A model generated the notes under the pieces. That model saw only the letters and a program-made list of their open reading frames with translations. It made no database searches and had not been told where the DNA came from. Of a stretch of DNA of 64,000 bases, positions 15,802 to 28,563 are shown piece after piece. The DNA is taken from positions 4,936,176-5,000,175 of the forward strand of contig NZ_LR733275.1 in the NCBI RefSeq assembly GCF_902506415.1, given 5' to 3'. Position numbers and translations under genes: made by a program. This DNA is from Massilia sp. 9I. Its GTDB lineage: Bacteria > Pseudomonadota > Gammaproteobacteria > Burkholderiales > Burkholderiaceae_D. Each line of letters opens with the position of its first letter. Position 1 is the first letter of the stretch.

Positions 15802-17049
15802 ATGCCTGCGCCGCACTTCGTGGTCGTCACCATCGGCTCGGCCGGCGACCTGTTCCCCTTCATGCGCGTGGCGCTCGCGCTGCGCGAGCGCGGGCACCGG
15901 GTCAGCATGCTGGGGCCGATGCAGCACGCGCCTTTCGTCGCGCCGACCGGCCTGGCGTTCCACGGCTTGCCGGCGGACGAGGCGGTGCTCGACCATCCCG
16001 ACCTGTGGCATCCGACCCGCGGCCTGGCCGTAGTCTGGCGCGCGACCCGGCCCGCGATGGCACAGGTGCCGGAACTGGTCGCCGCGCTACCGCCGGACGA
16101 GCGCGTCGTGCTGCTGGTGCATCCACTGGCGCTGCCGGAGGCCGACCTGTGCCGCGCGCACCGGCCGGGCCTGAAAGTGGCGGCGGCCTACCTCGCGCCT
16201 TCGAATCTGCCGACCGTGCACGACCCGCTGCTGCTGGGACCCTGGCTAGTCCCGCGCTGGGTGCCGCACGGAGCGCGCCGCTGGCTGTGGCGGCGCCTTG
16301 CTCAAGCGCTGATCGACCCGGTGGCCCTGCCCGACGTGAACGCGGCGCGTGCGCAGCACGGCCTGGCGCCGGTGGCAGGCCTCGTCGACTACCTGATGCA
16401 GGTGCCGGACCTGTCTATCACCCTGTTTCCCGAGTGGTTCGCGCCGACCCAGCCCGACTGGCCGCAGCCGATGCTACGCACCGGCTTTCCCCTGTACGAC
16501 CCGGCGCTTGACGCCGAGCTGGCGCCGGAAGTCGCACGCTTCCTGGAGGCGGGCGCGCCGCCGGTCGTGTTCACGCCCGGCACCGGCAACCGCCAGGCGG
16601 CCCACTATTTCCGCTGCGCGCTCGATGCCTGCGCGCGGCGCGGCCACCGGGCCATCCTCCTCACGCCGCACCGCGAGCAGTTGCCGGCCCAGCTGCCGAC
16701 CCCGGTGCTGTGGCAGGATTACGTGCCGCTGCGCCTGCTGCTCCCGCACGTGGCGGCGCTGGTCCACCATGGGGGCATCGGCACCACGGCCGAGGCCTTG
16801 CGTGCGGGCACGCCGCAGCTGGTGGTGCCGCTGGCCCACGACCAGTTCGATAACGCGGCGCGGGTGCGCGCGCTGGGTGTCGGCGCCAGCCTGCGCGCGG
16901 CGCACATCAGTCCGGGACGGCTCGCGCGGCGCCTGGACCGGATTGTTGGGAGGCAAGCCGTGCTGGAAGCTTGCCGCAGGGTAGCTTCCGCAAGCCGCCC
17001 GGCCGATCTGTGGCCGCTATGTGACGCCCTGGCGGCGCTTGCTGCATGA
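15802..17049 (+). CDS. Glycosyltransferase, UGT-like (GT-B fold)
   Basis: A 415-residue glycosyltransferase of the GT1/GT28-like group. The N-terminal lobe begins with VVTIGSAGDLFPFMRVALAL, the usual acceptor-side Rossmann start with GxxGDxxP. The C-terminal lobe holds HHGGIGTTAEALRAGTP and VPLAHDQFDNA (about 318-350), the nucleotide-sugar-binding signature of the family. The HHGGxGT box and DQ pair are intact. Acceptors in this group include sterols, macrolides, flavonoids and lipids. None can be chosen here. There is no signal peptide and it is likely cytosolic or peripheral to the membrane. It closely follows the stress-protein gene. Confidence 0.85.
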   Translation: MPAPHFVVVTIGSAGDLFPFMRVALALRERGHRVSMLGPMQHAPFVAPTGLAFHGLPADEAVLDHPDLWHPTRGLAVVWRATRPAMAQVPELVAALPPDERVVLLVHPLALPEADLCRAHRPGLKVAAAYLAPSNLPTVHDPLLLGPWLVPRWVPHGARRWLWRRLAQALIDPVALPDVNAARAQHGLAPVAGLVDYLMQVPDLSITLFPEWFAPTQPDWPQPMLRTGFPLYDPALDAELAPEVARFLEAGAPPVVFTPGTGNRQAAHYFRCALDACARRGHRAILLTPHREQLPAQLPTPVLWQDYVPLRLLLPHVAALVHHGGIGTTAEALRAGTPQLVVPLAHDQFDNAARVRALGVGASLRAAHISPGRLARRLDRIVGRQAVLEACRRVASASRPADLWPLCDALAALAA

Positions 17050-17126
17050 ACTGTGGGTAAGCGCACAGTCAATTTCTCCTGCGTAGGCTGAAATGGGCGC
17101 TTCGAGTTGACGATGCCGGGGAAGCC

Positions 17127-19694
17127 ATGCGCCACAAGCCAACGCAGCATGAACACAGCAGCGCGCACGCCGGCGAGAGCCGGGCGGGTTACGTCAGGGT
17201 GCGCGGCGCCCGCGAACACAACCTCAAGGACGTCGACGTCGACATCCCAAGGGGCAGCCTGGTGGTGTTCACCGGCGTGTCCGGCTCGGGCAAGTCCTCG
17301 CTTGCCTTCGGCACCCTGTATGCGGAAGCCCAGCGGCGCTACCTGGAATCGGTCTCGCCTTATGCGCGCCGCCTGTTCCACCAGATGCCGGTGCCCGAGG
17401 TCGACGAGATCGACGGCCTGCCGCCCGCGGTCGCCCTGCAGCAGCAGCGCGGCTCGCCCACTGCGCGCTCCTCGGTCGGCAGCGTCAGCACGCTGTCGAA
17501 TTCCCTGCGCATGCTGTACTCGCGTGCCGGCGACTATCCGGCCGGCCAGGAGCTGCTGTACGCGGAGTCGTTTTCGCCGAACACGCCGGAAGGCGCCTGT
17601 CCCGAATGCTCCGGCCTGGGCCGGGTGTATGAGGTGACCGAGAAGTCGCTGGTGCCGGACGATACCCTCACCATCCGCGAACGCGCGGTGGCGGCCTGGC
17701 CGCCGGCCTGGCACGGCCAGAACCTGCGCGACATCCTGGTCACCATGGGCTATGACGTCGATACGCCCTGGCGCGACCTGCCCAAGAAGGACCGCGACTG
17801 GATCCTGTTCACCGACGAGACGCCCACGGTGCCGGTGTACGCCGGCCTGACGCCGAAGGAAACCAAAGCGGCGCTGCGGCGCAAGGAAACGCCCAGCTAC
17901 CAGGGCACCTTTACCGGTGCGCGCCGCTACGTGCTGCAGACCTTCGCCAATACCGAAAGCGCCTCGATGAAGAAGCGCGTGGCGCGCTACATGGTCAGTA
18001 CCGAATGCCCGATGTGCCGCGGCAAGCGCCTGCGCCGGGAAGCGCTGTCGGTGACCTTTGCCGGCATCGACATCATGGAACTGTCGCGCATGCCGCTGGC
18101 GCGACTCGCCGATCTCTTGAAACCCTATGCGTCGGGCAAGGCGGCCAATGACAAGTCGCGCGCGAAGGCGCACCCGGAACAGATGATCGTCACCCAGCGC
18201 ATCGCCCAGGACCTATGCGCGCGCCTCGGCGTGCTGCTCGACCTGGGCCTGGGCTACCTGGCGCTGGAGCGCAGCACGCCGACGCTGTCGCCGGGCGAGC
18301 TGCAGCGCCTGCGCCTGGCGACCCAGGTGCGCTCCAACCTGTTCGGCGTGGTCTACGTGCTGGACGAGCCCTCGGCCGGCCTGCACCCGGTCGACACCGA
18401 GGCCCTGCTCGATGCGCTCGCGCAGCTCAAAGCTGCGGGCAATTCGCTGTTCGTGGTCGAGCACGCGCTCGACGTGATCCGCGAGGCCGACTGGATCGTG
18501 GACGTCGGGCCGGCAGCGGGGGAGAAGGGCGGCCAGGTGCTGTACAGCGGCGAACCGGATGGCCTGAAGCGCGTGAAGGAGTCAGAGACCCGCCGCTACC
18601 TGTTCAATGAGGCGCCCTTGGAACAGCGCGCGCTGCGCCAGCCGAGCGGCTGGCTGCGCCTGGAAGGCGTGCGCCGCAATAACCTGGACGGCATCTCGGC
18701 GGAGTTCCCGCTCGGCGTATTGAGCGCCGTCACCGGCGTCTCCGGTTCCGGCAAATCGAGCCTGGTCAGCCAGGTGCTGGTGGAGCTGGTCGGCGCCGCC
18801 CTCGGCCAGGCCGCGCCGGAGGCCGAGACGCCTGATACCGACGAAGCCGGGCTGGAACAGGAAACCGCGCTGCCGCTGGAAGGGCGCATCGTGGCCGGCA
18901 TGGACCAGGTGCGGCGCATGGTGCGGGTCGACCAGAAGCCAATCGGCCGCACCCCGCGCTCCAACCTGGCGACCTACACCGGCCTGTTCGACCAGGTACG
19001 CAAACTGTTCGCCGCCACGCCGGACGCGAAGAAACGCCGCTACGATGCCGGCCGCTTTTCCTTCAACGTGGCCAAGGGCCGCTGCGAGCACTGCGCGGGC
19101 GAGGGCTTCGTCATGGTCGAGCTGCTGTTCCTGCCCAGCGTGTATGCGCCGTGCCCGACCTGCGAAGGCGCGCGCTATAACGCCAAGACCCTCGAGGTGC
19201 GCTACCGCGGCAAGAACATCGCCGAGGTGCTGGGCATGACCGTGGGCGAGGCGATCGCCTTCTTCGAGGGTGAAGCGCTGGTGGAGCGCGCCCTGGGCGT
19301 GCTGAGCGAGGTGGGTCTGGACTACCTGCGCCTTGGCCAGCCGGCGACCGAACTGTCGGGCGGCGAGGCGCAGCGCATCAAGCTGGCGGCTGAGCTGCAG
19401 CGCGCCGGCCGCGGCAACACGCTGTACGTGCTGGACGAGCCGACTACCGGCCTGCATCCGCGCGACGCCGACCGCCTGGTGGTCCAGCTGAACCGCCTGG
19501 TCGATGCCGGCAATACGGTGATCGTAGTCGAGCACACCATGCGGGTGGTCGCGGGCTGCGATTGGGTGATCGACGTCGGGCCGGGCGCCGGCGACGAAGG
19601 CGGCAAGCTGATCTGCGCCGGGCCGCCGCAAGAAGTCGCGGCCTGCCGCGCCAGCCGCACCGCGCCCCACCTGGCGAAACACCTGCCCAGCTAG
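17127..19694 (+). CDS. UvrA-like ATPase, UvrA2 type
   Basis: An 855-residue ABC ATPase of the UvrA family, clearly shorter than the 940 or so of canonical UvrA. It has two ATPase units. The first has Walker A GVSGSGKSS near residue 50 and signature LSPGELQR near 390. The second has Walker A near 538 and LSGGEAQR near 743. Zinc-module cysteines are seen in CPECSG, CPMCRG, CEHCAG and CPTCEG. Between the first Walker A and the first zinc module only a short linker remains where the UvrB-binding domain normally sits. This marks UvrA2, implicated in DNA-damage tolerance or drug resistance. It cannot be assumed to recruit UvrB. It stands alone. Confidence 0.9.
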   Translation: MRHKPTQHEHSSAHAGESRAGYVRVRGAREHNLKDVDVDIPRGSLVVFTGVSGSGKSSLAFGTLYAEAQRRYLESVSPYARRLFHQMPVPEVDEIDGLPPAVALQQQRGSPTARSSVGSVSTLSNSLRMLYSRAGDYPAGQELLYAESFSPNTPEGACPECSGLGRVYEVTEKSLVPDDTLTIRERAVAAWPPAWHGQNLRDILVTMGYDVDTPWRDLPKKDRDWILFTDETPTVPVYAGLTPKETKAALRRKETPSYQGTFTGARRYVLQTFANTESASMKKRVARYMVSTECPMCRGKRLRREALSVTFAGIDIMELSRMPLARLADLLKPYASGKAANDKSRAKAHPEQMIVTQRIAQDLCARLGVLLDLGLGYLALERSTPTLSPGELQRLRLATQVRSNLFGVVYVLDEPSAGLHPVDTEALLDALAQLKAAGNSLFVVEHALDVIREADWIVDVGPAAGEKGGQVLYSGEPDGLKRVKESETRRYLFNEAPLEQRALRQPSGWLRLEGVRRNNLDGISAEFPLGVLSAVTGVSGSGKSSLVSQVLVELVGAALGQAAPEAETPDTDEAGLEQETALPLEGRIVAGMDQVRRMVRVDQKPIGRTPRSNLATYTGLFDQVRKLFAATPDAKKRRYDAGRFSFNVAKGRCEHCAGEGFVMVELLFLPSVYAPCPTCEGARYNAKTLEVRYRGKNIAEVLGMTVGEAIAFFEGEALVERALGVLSEVGLDYLRLGQPATELSGGEAQRIKLAAELQRAGRGNTLYVLDEPTTGLHPRDADRLVVQLNRLVDAGNTVIVVEHTMRVVAGCDWVIDVGPGAGDEGGKLICAGPPQEVAACRASRTAPHLAKHLPS

Positions 19695-19814
19695 ATTTGT
19701 GAAAATGTATTTTCAATGCGTCAATTGAGATGTTTTTAATGCATTCAATTGTGTGAAGGGAAAACGGGTCAATGCATTACACTTAGGATATTTTTTCCTC
19801 ACTTTTCGTCACGC

Positions 19815-23287
<3,473 letters not shown>

Positions 23288-23291
<4 letters not shown>

Positions 23292-24130
23292 ACCCGCTGG
23301 ACCCGAACCCGCCGGACGACTTCGACATCGAGCTGAAAATGCTCGTGGAAGCCGTCTACCTGAAGTACAACTACGACTTCCGCGACTACACCGGCGCGTC
23401 GCAGAAGCGCCGCATCCTGGTGGCGATGCGCGAGATGGAGTGCGAGACCGTGTCCGCCCTGCAGGCCAAGGTCATGCACGAGCCGGACGGCTTCGCCCAG
23501 CTGCTGCAGTACCTGACGATTCCCGTCACCGAAATGTTCCGCGACCCGGAATACTGGCTCGCGCTGCGCGAACACGTGGTCCCGTTCCTGAAGACCTACC
23601 CATCGCTCAAGCTGTGGGTGGCCGGCTGCAGCACCGGCGAGGAAGTGTATTCGCTGGCCATCCTGCTGCAGGAAGAAGGGCTGCTGGAGCGCTCGCTGAT
23701 CTACGCCACCGACATCAACCCGGCATCGCTGGAAGCGGCGCGGCGCGGCGTATTCAAGCTCGAGGCCATGCGCCAGTACACCGAGAACTACCAGAAGGCG
23801 GGCGGCAAGCGCGCCTTCTCCGACTATTACACGGCGGCCTACGACGGCGCGCTGTTCGACCGCGGCCTGACGGAGAACGTGACCTTCGCCGACCACAGCC
23901 TGGCCACCGACAGCGTGTTCTCGGAGACCCACTTCGTCAGCTGCCGCAACGTGCTGATCTACTTTAACCGCAAGCTGCAGGACCGGGTGCTGGGCCTGTT
24001 CCACGAATCGCTGTGCTACCGCGGCTTCATGGGACTGGGCAGCAAGGAGAGCATCGAGTTCTCCAGCTACGCCGGGCGCTTCGACGTGCTGTTGCGGCGC
24101 GAGCGCATCTACCGCAAGGGTACCGCGTGA
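23288..24130 (+). CDS. CheR-type protein glutamate methyltransferase
   Basis: A 280-residue SAM-dependent methyltransferase of the CheR family. The N-terminal helical domain begins with LVEAVYLKYNYDFRDY and contains a basic patch (ASQKRRILVAM). The SAM-binding motif AGCSTGEEVYSLAI lies near residue 112, and SCRNVLIYFN near 217 is the conserved CheR block. A TTG start overlapping the kinase stop, with GGAG seven bases before it, fits better than a GTG 24 bases upstream. No chemoreceptor gene is visible, so its target may lie in the kinase itself or elsewhere. Confidence 0.88.
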
Positions 24131-24747
24131 GCATCCCGGTCAGCACCCTGGAGCAGGTCGGGGAAGCCCTGCACGGCCGCCGCACCGAGCTGGTCGTGAT
24201 CGGCGGCTCGGCCGGCGGCGTCGATGCGCTCATCGGCCTGCTGCCGGAGATCCCGGCCAATTACGATTCGACCGTGGTCTGCATCCTGCACGTGCCGGCC
24301 GACCGCGACAGCCGCCTGGCCGAGCTGTTCGACCTGCGCGCCGCGCTGCCGGTGCGCGAGGCGCGCGACAAGGAGCCGCTCCAGCCCGGCGTCATCTATT
24401 TCGCCGGTTCGGGCTATCATCTGTCTGTCGAGCGCGACCGTTGCTTCTCGCTCAGCTGCGAGCCGCCGGTGCAGTTTGCGCGTCCGGCAATCGACGTATT
24501 GATGGAGTCCAGCGCCGACGCCTACGGTCCCCTGATGGCCGGGATCCTGCTGACCGGCGCCAACCACGATGGCGCGGCCGGCATGTGCCACATCCGCGAA
24601 CGCGGCGGCCTGACCGTGGTGCAGGACCCGAATGAAGCCCAGGCCAGCGCGATGCCCGAGGAAGCCATCCGCCGCTGCGCACCCGATCTCGTGCTGCCCC
24701 TGTCCGGCATCCGGACACTGCTTCCCATGCTGAGGAACCATTCATGA
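24127..24747 (+). CDS. CheB-type methylesterase catalytic domain protein
   Basis: A 206-residue protein containing only the catalytic half of CheB, with no receiver domain. The serine is in GGSAGGVDAL (about residues 23-32), the histidine in CILHVPAD near 56, and the aspartate in LTGANHDGAAGM near 146. This gives the Ser-His-Asp triad that removes methyl groups or deamidates glutamine on receptors. The GTG start overlaps the cheR stop (GTGA) and its own stop overlaps the next gene (ATGA). Without its own receiver, control must come from partner proteins, presumably the receivers encoded by flanking genes. Confidence 0.88.
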   Translation: MSIPVSTLEQVGEALHGRRTELVVIGGSAGGVDALIGLLPEIPANYDSTVVCILHVPADRDSRLAELFDLRAALPVREARDKEPLQPGVIYFAGSGYHLSVERDRCFSLSCEPPVQFARPAIDVLMESSADAYGPLMAGILLTGANHDGAAGMCHIRERGGLTVVQDPNEAQASAMPEEAIRRCAPDLVLPLSGIRTLLPMLRNHS

Positions 24748-25958
24748 GCGCCCAAGACCCAAGCAAACTCCTGATCGTCGACGACCTGCCGGAAAACCTG
24801 CGCGCGCTCGACGCCCTGATCCGCGGCGAAGGGCGCCTCGTGTTCCAGGCTTCCTCGGGCGACGAGGCGCTGGACCTGATGCTGCAGCACGACTTCGCGC
24901 TCGCCATCCTCGACGTCCAGATGCCGGGCATGGACGGCTTCGAACTGGCCGAACTGATGCGCGGAACGGAACGCACCCGCAATATCCCGATCGTGTTCGT
25001 GTCCGCCGCCGGGCGTGAGCTGAACTACGCCTTCAAGGGGTATGAGACCGGCGCGGTGGATTTCCTGTACAAGCCGCTCGACTCGGACGCGGTGCGCAGC
25101 AAGGTGAACGTCTTCGTCACCCTCGACCAGCAGCGCCGCGAGATGCAGCGCCAGATGGCCGCGCTGGAACGCAGCCGCCAGGAACAGGAAACCCTGCTGC
25201 GCGAACTGCACCAGACCCAGGAAGAGCTGCAGCGCTCCCTGCGCATGCGCGACGAATTCATGTCGCTGGTGGCCCACGAGCTGCGCACGCCGCTCAACAC
25301 CCTGTTCCTCGAGACCCAGATGCGCAGCCTGCAGCTCAAGCGCGGCACGCTGGCCTCGATCAAGCCGGACCAGTTCGAAGCGATGATCCGGCGCGACGAA
25401 CGCCAGATCAAGTCGATGATCCGCCTGATCGACGACATGCTGGACGTGTCGCGCATGCGTAGCGGCCAGCTGTCGATCCGCCCGGGCGCGGTCGAGCTGA
25501 TGGACCTGCTCGAACGCGTGGTGAGCGACCTGTCGCTGCAGGCCGCGGCCACCGGCTGCAAGCTGTCGCTGGAGCCGCACCCGCCCGTGCAGGGCTGCTG
25601 GGACGAGTTCCGCATCGAGCAGGTGGTGGTCAACCTGCTGACCAACGCGCTGCGCTACGGCGGAGGCCAGCCGGTCGAGGTCAGCGTGCAGTATGCGAAG
25701 GACACCGTGTCGATCCACGTGCGCGACGAAGGCAAGGGCATCGCCGCCAGCGACCTGGAACGCATCTTCGAGCCCTACGAACGGGGCGCGCGCAACGGCG
25801 AGCCGAAGGGCCTGGGCCTGGGCCTGTACATCTCGCGCCAGCTGGCCATCTCGCATGGCGGCGAACTGCGCGTCACCAGCAAGCCGGGCGAAGGCTCGAC
25901 CTTTAGCCTGATTCTCCCCACCTGCGAGCAGACCGCGCCGGCCCCGGTCAGCGCCTGA
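24744..25958 (+). CDS. Receiver-histidine kinase hybrid protein
   Basis: A 404-residue soluble protein with an N-terminal receiver (about 8-125, phospho-acceptor in AILDVQMPGMDG and the KPLD lysine). A short coiled coil follows, then HisKA with VAHELRTPLN near residue 178 and HATPase_c with GLGLGLYISRQL near 355. It lacks membrane segments, so its input comes through the receiver, probably from the upstream hybrid kinase. Its ATG overlaps the cheB stop. Output partners are not encoded here. This order, receiver before kinase, is common for the last member of phosphorelay operons carrying CheR and CheB. Confidence 0.9.
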   Translation: MSAQDPSKLLIVDDLPENLRALDALIRGEGRLVFQASSGDEALDLMLQHDFALAILDVQMPGMDGFELAELMRGTERTRNIPIVFVSAAGRELNYAFKGYETGAVDFLYKPLDSDAVRSKVNVFVTLDQQRREMQRQMAALERSRQEQETLLRELHQTQEELQRSLRMRDEFMSLVAHELRTPLNTLFLETQMRSLQLKRGTLASIKPDQFEAMIRRDERQIKSMIRLIDDMLDVSRMRSGQLSIRPGAVELMDLLERVVSDLSLQAAATGCKLSLEPHPPVQGCWDEFRIEQVVVNLLTNALRYGGGQPVEVSVQYAKDTVSIHVRDEGKGIAASDLERIFEPYERGARNGEPKGLGLGLYISRQLAISHGGELRVTSKPGEGSTFSLILPTCEQTAPAPVSA

Positions 25959-26087
25959 CACCGCCCGCGCGCCACCCCGCTTCGATTGAAGCGCGGGTTG
26001 CGCGCGCCTGTCGTTTCGTCCACACTTCGGGGATCGCGCCGCTTGCCGGCCGGTTATTGCTTTCGAAGGCGATAGAATACTTGTTCG

Positions 26088-26153
26088 ATAGTCAAAATCA
26101 ATCGACTGCATCGAATCAATTAATTTCACAAAAGACGCTCAGCTCGGTACACT
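26088..26153 (+). promoter_or_regulatory. ahpC promoter with OxyR-like sites
   Basis: A promoter with TTCACA at 26125-26130, a 17-base spacer and TACACT at 26148-26153 precedes ahpC. Directly upstream, 26088-26102 matches the OxyR half-element ATAGnTnnnAnCTAT at eight of ten positions. 26110-26124 matches at six of ten, exactly 22 bases downstream in the phase used by OxyR tetramers. Placement against the -35 fits activation. OxyR itself is not in the window. Confidence 0.5.
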
Positions 26154-26196
26154 AGCGTCTATCAAATCTTTTAACCACCCGAAAACAGGAGATTAC

Positions 26197-26760
26197 ATGT
26201 CCCTCATCAACACCCAGATCAAGCCGTTCAAAGCAACCGCGTACAGCAACGGCAAGTTCATCGATCTGACGGAAGAGAACTTCAAGGGCACCTGGTCGGT
26301 TCTGATGTTCTACCCGGCGGACTTCACCTTCGTCTGCCCGACCGAACTGGAAGACCTGGCTGCCTTCCAGCCTGAATTCGCAAAGATGGGCGTGAACGTC
26401 TACGGCGTGTCGACCGACAGCCACTTCGCGCACAAGGCATGGCACGACACCTCGGACGCCATCAAGAAAGTGAACTACCCGCTGATCGGCGACCCGACCG
26501 GCACCCTGTCGCGCAATTTCGAAGTCATGATCGAAGAAGAAGGCATGGCACTGCGCGGCACCTTCGTGATCAATCCTGAAGGCCAGATCAAGATCATGGA
26601 AGTGCACGACAACGGCATCGGCCGCGACGCATCGGAACTGATGCGCAAGGTCAAGGCTGCCCAGTACGTCGCATCGCACCCGGGCGAAGTGTGCCCGGCC
26701 AAGTGGACCGAAGGCGCTGAAACCCTGACCCCGTCGCTGGACCTGGTCGGCAAGATCTAA
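26197..26760 (+). CDS. ahpC: Alkyl hydroperoxide reductase subunit AhpC
   Basis: A 187-residue typical 2-Cys peroxiredoxin reducing hydrogen peroxide, organic peroxides and peroxynitrite in the cytoplasm. The peroxidatic cysteine is in DFTFVCPTE near residue 47 and the resolving cysteine in GEVCPAKW near 166. The length equals the family norm. AGGAG stands before the ATG. It is followed by ahpF, its NADH-dependent reductase, across a 120-base gap with a strong hairpin that could lower ahpF expression relative to ahpC. OxyR-like sites upstream suggest peroxide induction. Confidence 0.97.
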   Translation: MSLINTQIKPFKATAYSNGKFIDLTEENFKGTWSVLMFYPADFTFVCPTELEDLAAFQPEFAKMGVNVYGVSTDSHFAHKAWHDTSDAIKKVNYPLIGDPTGTLSRNFEVMIEEEGMALRGTFVINPEGQIKIMEVHDNGIGRDASELMRKVKAAQYVASHPGEVCPAKWTEGAETLTPSLDLVGKI

Positions 26761-26782
26761 GTAGTCTTTCAGTAGTACTGTC

Positions 26783-26810
26783 CCGGGCCGCCGTGGCGGC
26801 CCGGTTCATT
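26783..26810 (+). terminator. Hairpin between ahpC and ahpF
   Basis: CCGGGCCGC and GCGGCCCGG form a nine-base, all G/C stem with a four-base loop, followed by TTCATTTC. The tail is weak, so it may be a partial terminator or an mRNA-stabilising hairpin between the two subunit genes. Confidence 0.55.
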
Positions 26811-26880
26811 TCAGGGATCAGTTTTTGATTCCAGGCATCGCCATACACTAACAAATAACGTCATAGTCAAGGAAACCATC

Positions 26881-28461
26881 ATGCTGGACGCAACCCTCAA
26901 GAAGCAGTTGCAAGCCTATCTGGAAAAAGTGGTGCAGCCGATTGAGCTCGTTGCATCGCTGGATGAATCGCCGAAAGCGCGCGAAATGGATGAGCTGCTC
27001 CGCGAAATCGCCGCGTTGAGCGACAAGATCACCGTGCGCACCGACGGCAGCAATGCCCGCAAGCCTTCGTTCTCGATCCAGCGCGTCGGCACCGATGTCG
27101 CGGTCGACTTCGCCGGCATCCCGCTCGGCCACGAATTCAGCTCGCTGGTACTGGCGCTGCTGCAGGTGGGCGGCCACCCGATCAAGCTGGACCAGGCCGT
27201 GATCGACCAGATCAGGAACCTGGAAGGCGACTACGTATTCGAAACCTTCATCTCGCTCTCTTGCCACAACTGCCCGGAAGTGGTGCAGGCGCTGAACGCG
27301 ATGTCGGTGATTAACCCGCGCATCAAGGTCGTCGCCGTCGACGGCGGCGTGTTCAAGAGCGAAGTCGAAGCGCGCCAGATCATGGCGGTACCGATGATGT
27401 TCCTGAACGGCCAGCACTTCGGCCAGGGCCGCACCAGCGTGGAAGAGATCCTGTCGAAGATCGACACCGGCGCCGGCGCCCGCAAGGCGAAAGAACTGAA
27501 CCAGAAAGACCCGTTCGACGTCCTGATCGTCGGCGGCGGTCCTGCCGGCGCGGCCGCGGCGATCTACGCTGCCCGCAAAGGCATCCGCACCGGCGTGCTG
27601 GCCGACCGTTTCGGCGGCCAGGTGCTGGACACGCTCGCCATCGAGAACTTCGTCTCGATGAAGGAAACCGATGGTCCGAAATTCGCCGTCGCCCTGGAAG
27701 AGCACGTCAAGCACTACGAGGTCGACATCATGAACACCCAGCGCGCCAACAAGCTGGTCGAAGGCAAGCTGATCGAAGTGCACACCGAAACCGGCGCCGT
27801 GCTCAAGTCGAAGTCGGTGATCATCGCTACCGGCGCCCGCTGGCGCGAGATCAACGTGCCGGGCGAGCGCGAATACCGTAACCACGGCGTGGCTTATTGC
27901 CCGCACTGCGACGGTCCGCTGTTCAAGGGCAAGCGCGTGGCCGTGATCGGCGGCGGCAACTCGGGCGTCGAAGCGGCGATCGACCTGGCGGGTATCGTCA
28001 AGGAAGTGACCCTGATCGAGTTCGGCGCCGAGCTGCGTGCCGATGCGGTCCTGCAGCGCAAGCTCTACTCGCTGAAGAACGTCACCGTGATCAAGTCGGC
28101 GCAGACGACCGAGATCCACGGCGACGGCAAGATCGTGGGCGGCCTGTCCTACAAGGACCGCACTAGCGGCGAGGTGAAGAAGATCGACCTGGAAGGCGTG
28201 TTCGTGCAGATCGGCCTGGTGCCGAACGCCGAGTGGCTGAAGGGCACGATGGACCTGTCGGCGCATGGCGAGATCGAAGTCGACGCCAAGGGCCAAACCT
28301 CGATCCCGGGCGTGTTCGCAGCGGGCGACGTGACCACCGTGCCGTTCAAGCAGATCGTGATCGCGGTGGGCGAGGGCGCCAAGGCATCGCTGGCGGCATT
28401 CGACTACCTGATGCGCCAGCCGGTGGAAGAGGAAACCCTGATCGAAGCCAAAGCTGCGTAA
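26881..28461 (+). CDS. ahpF: Alkyl hydroperoxide reductase subunit AhpF
   Basis: A 526-residue FAD disulfide reductase that passes electrons from NADH to AhpC. The N-terminal tandem thioredoxin-like domain carries the CHNC redox centre near residue 130. The FAD-binding motif VGGGPAGAAAAIYAA lies near 217. The thioredoxin reductase-like centre YCPHCDGP lies near 340, followed by the NAD-binding IGGGNSGVEAAIDLAG near 358. GVFAAGDVT near 475 binds FAD. AAGGAAACC before the ATG supports the start. The length matches the E. coli enzyme. It ends just before a strong terminator. Confidence 0.97.
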   Translation: MLDATLKKQLQAYLEKVVQPIELVASLDESPKAREMDELLREIAALSDKITVRTDGSNARKPSFSIQRVGTDVAVDFAGIPLGHEFSSLVLALLQVGGHPIKLDQAVIDQIRNLEGDYVFETFISLSCHNCPEVVQALNAMSVINPRIKVVAVDGGVFKSEVEARQIMAVPMMFLNGQHFGQGRTSVEEILSKIDTGAGARKAKELNQKDPFDVLIVGGGPAGAAAAIYAARKGIRTGVLADRFGGQVLDTLAIENFVSMKETDGPKFAVALEEHVKHYEVDIMNTQRANKLVEGKLIEVHTETGAVLKSKSVIIATGARWREINVPGEREYRNHGVAYCPHCDGPLFKGKRVAVIGGGNSGVEAAIDLAGIVKEVTLIEFGAELRADAVLQRKLYSLKNVTVIKSAQTTEIHGDGKIVGGLSYKDRTSGEVKKIDLEGVFVQIGLVPNAEWLKGTMDLSAHGEIEVDAKGQTSIPGVFAAGDVTTVPFKQIVIAVGEGAKASLAAFDYLMRQPVEEETLIEAKAA

Positions 28462-28481
28462 GTCGCGTTAGCGGCACAAAG

Positions 28482-28515
28482 GAACGCCATCCCTTCGGGG
28501 GTGGCGTTTTATTTT
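28482..28515 (+). terminator. Rho-independent terminator after ahpF
   Basis: The stem AACGCCAtCCC / GGGgTGGCGTT with a TTCG tetraloop is followed by TTTTATTTT. It closes the ahpCF unit just before the next promoter. Confidence 0.85.
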
Positions 28516-28545
28516 GCTCATCTATGACAGTTTACAGGACGAAAA

Positions 28546-28561
28546 ATCCACTATAATGGAT
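28546..28561 (+). promoter_or_regulatory. Promoter inside palindrome, probably leaderless
   Basis: A perfect -10, TATAAT, at 28552-28557 is embedded in the inverted repeat ATCCA-CTATAA-TGGAT at 28546-28561. TTTACA stands upstream as a loose -35 with short spacing. The ATG of the regulator gene is at 28564, six to seven bases after the -10, where transcription should start. No Shine-Dalgarno can fit, so the mRNA is probably leaderless, and the palindrome may be an autoregulatory operator. Confidence 0.55.
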
Positions 28562-28563
28562 GA

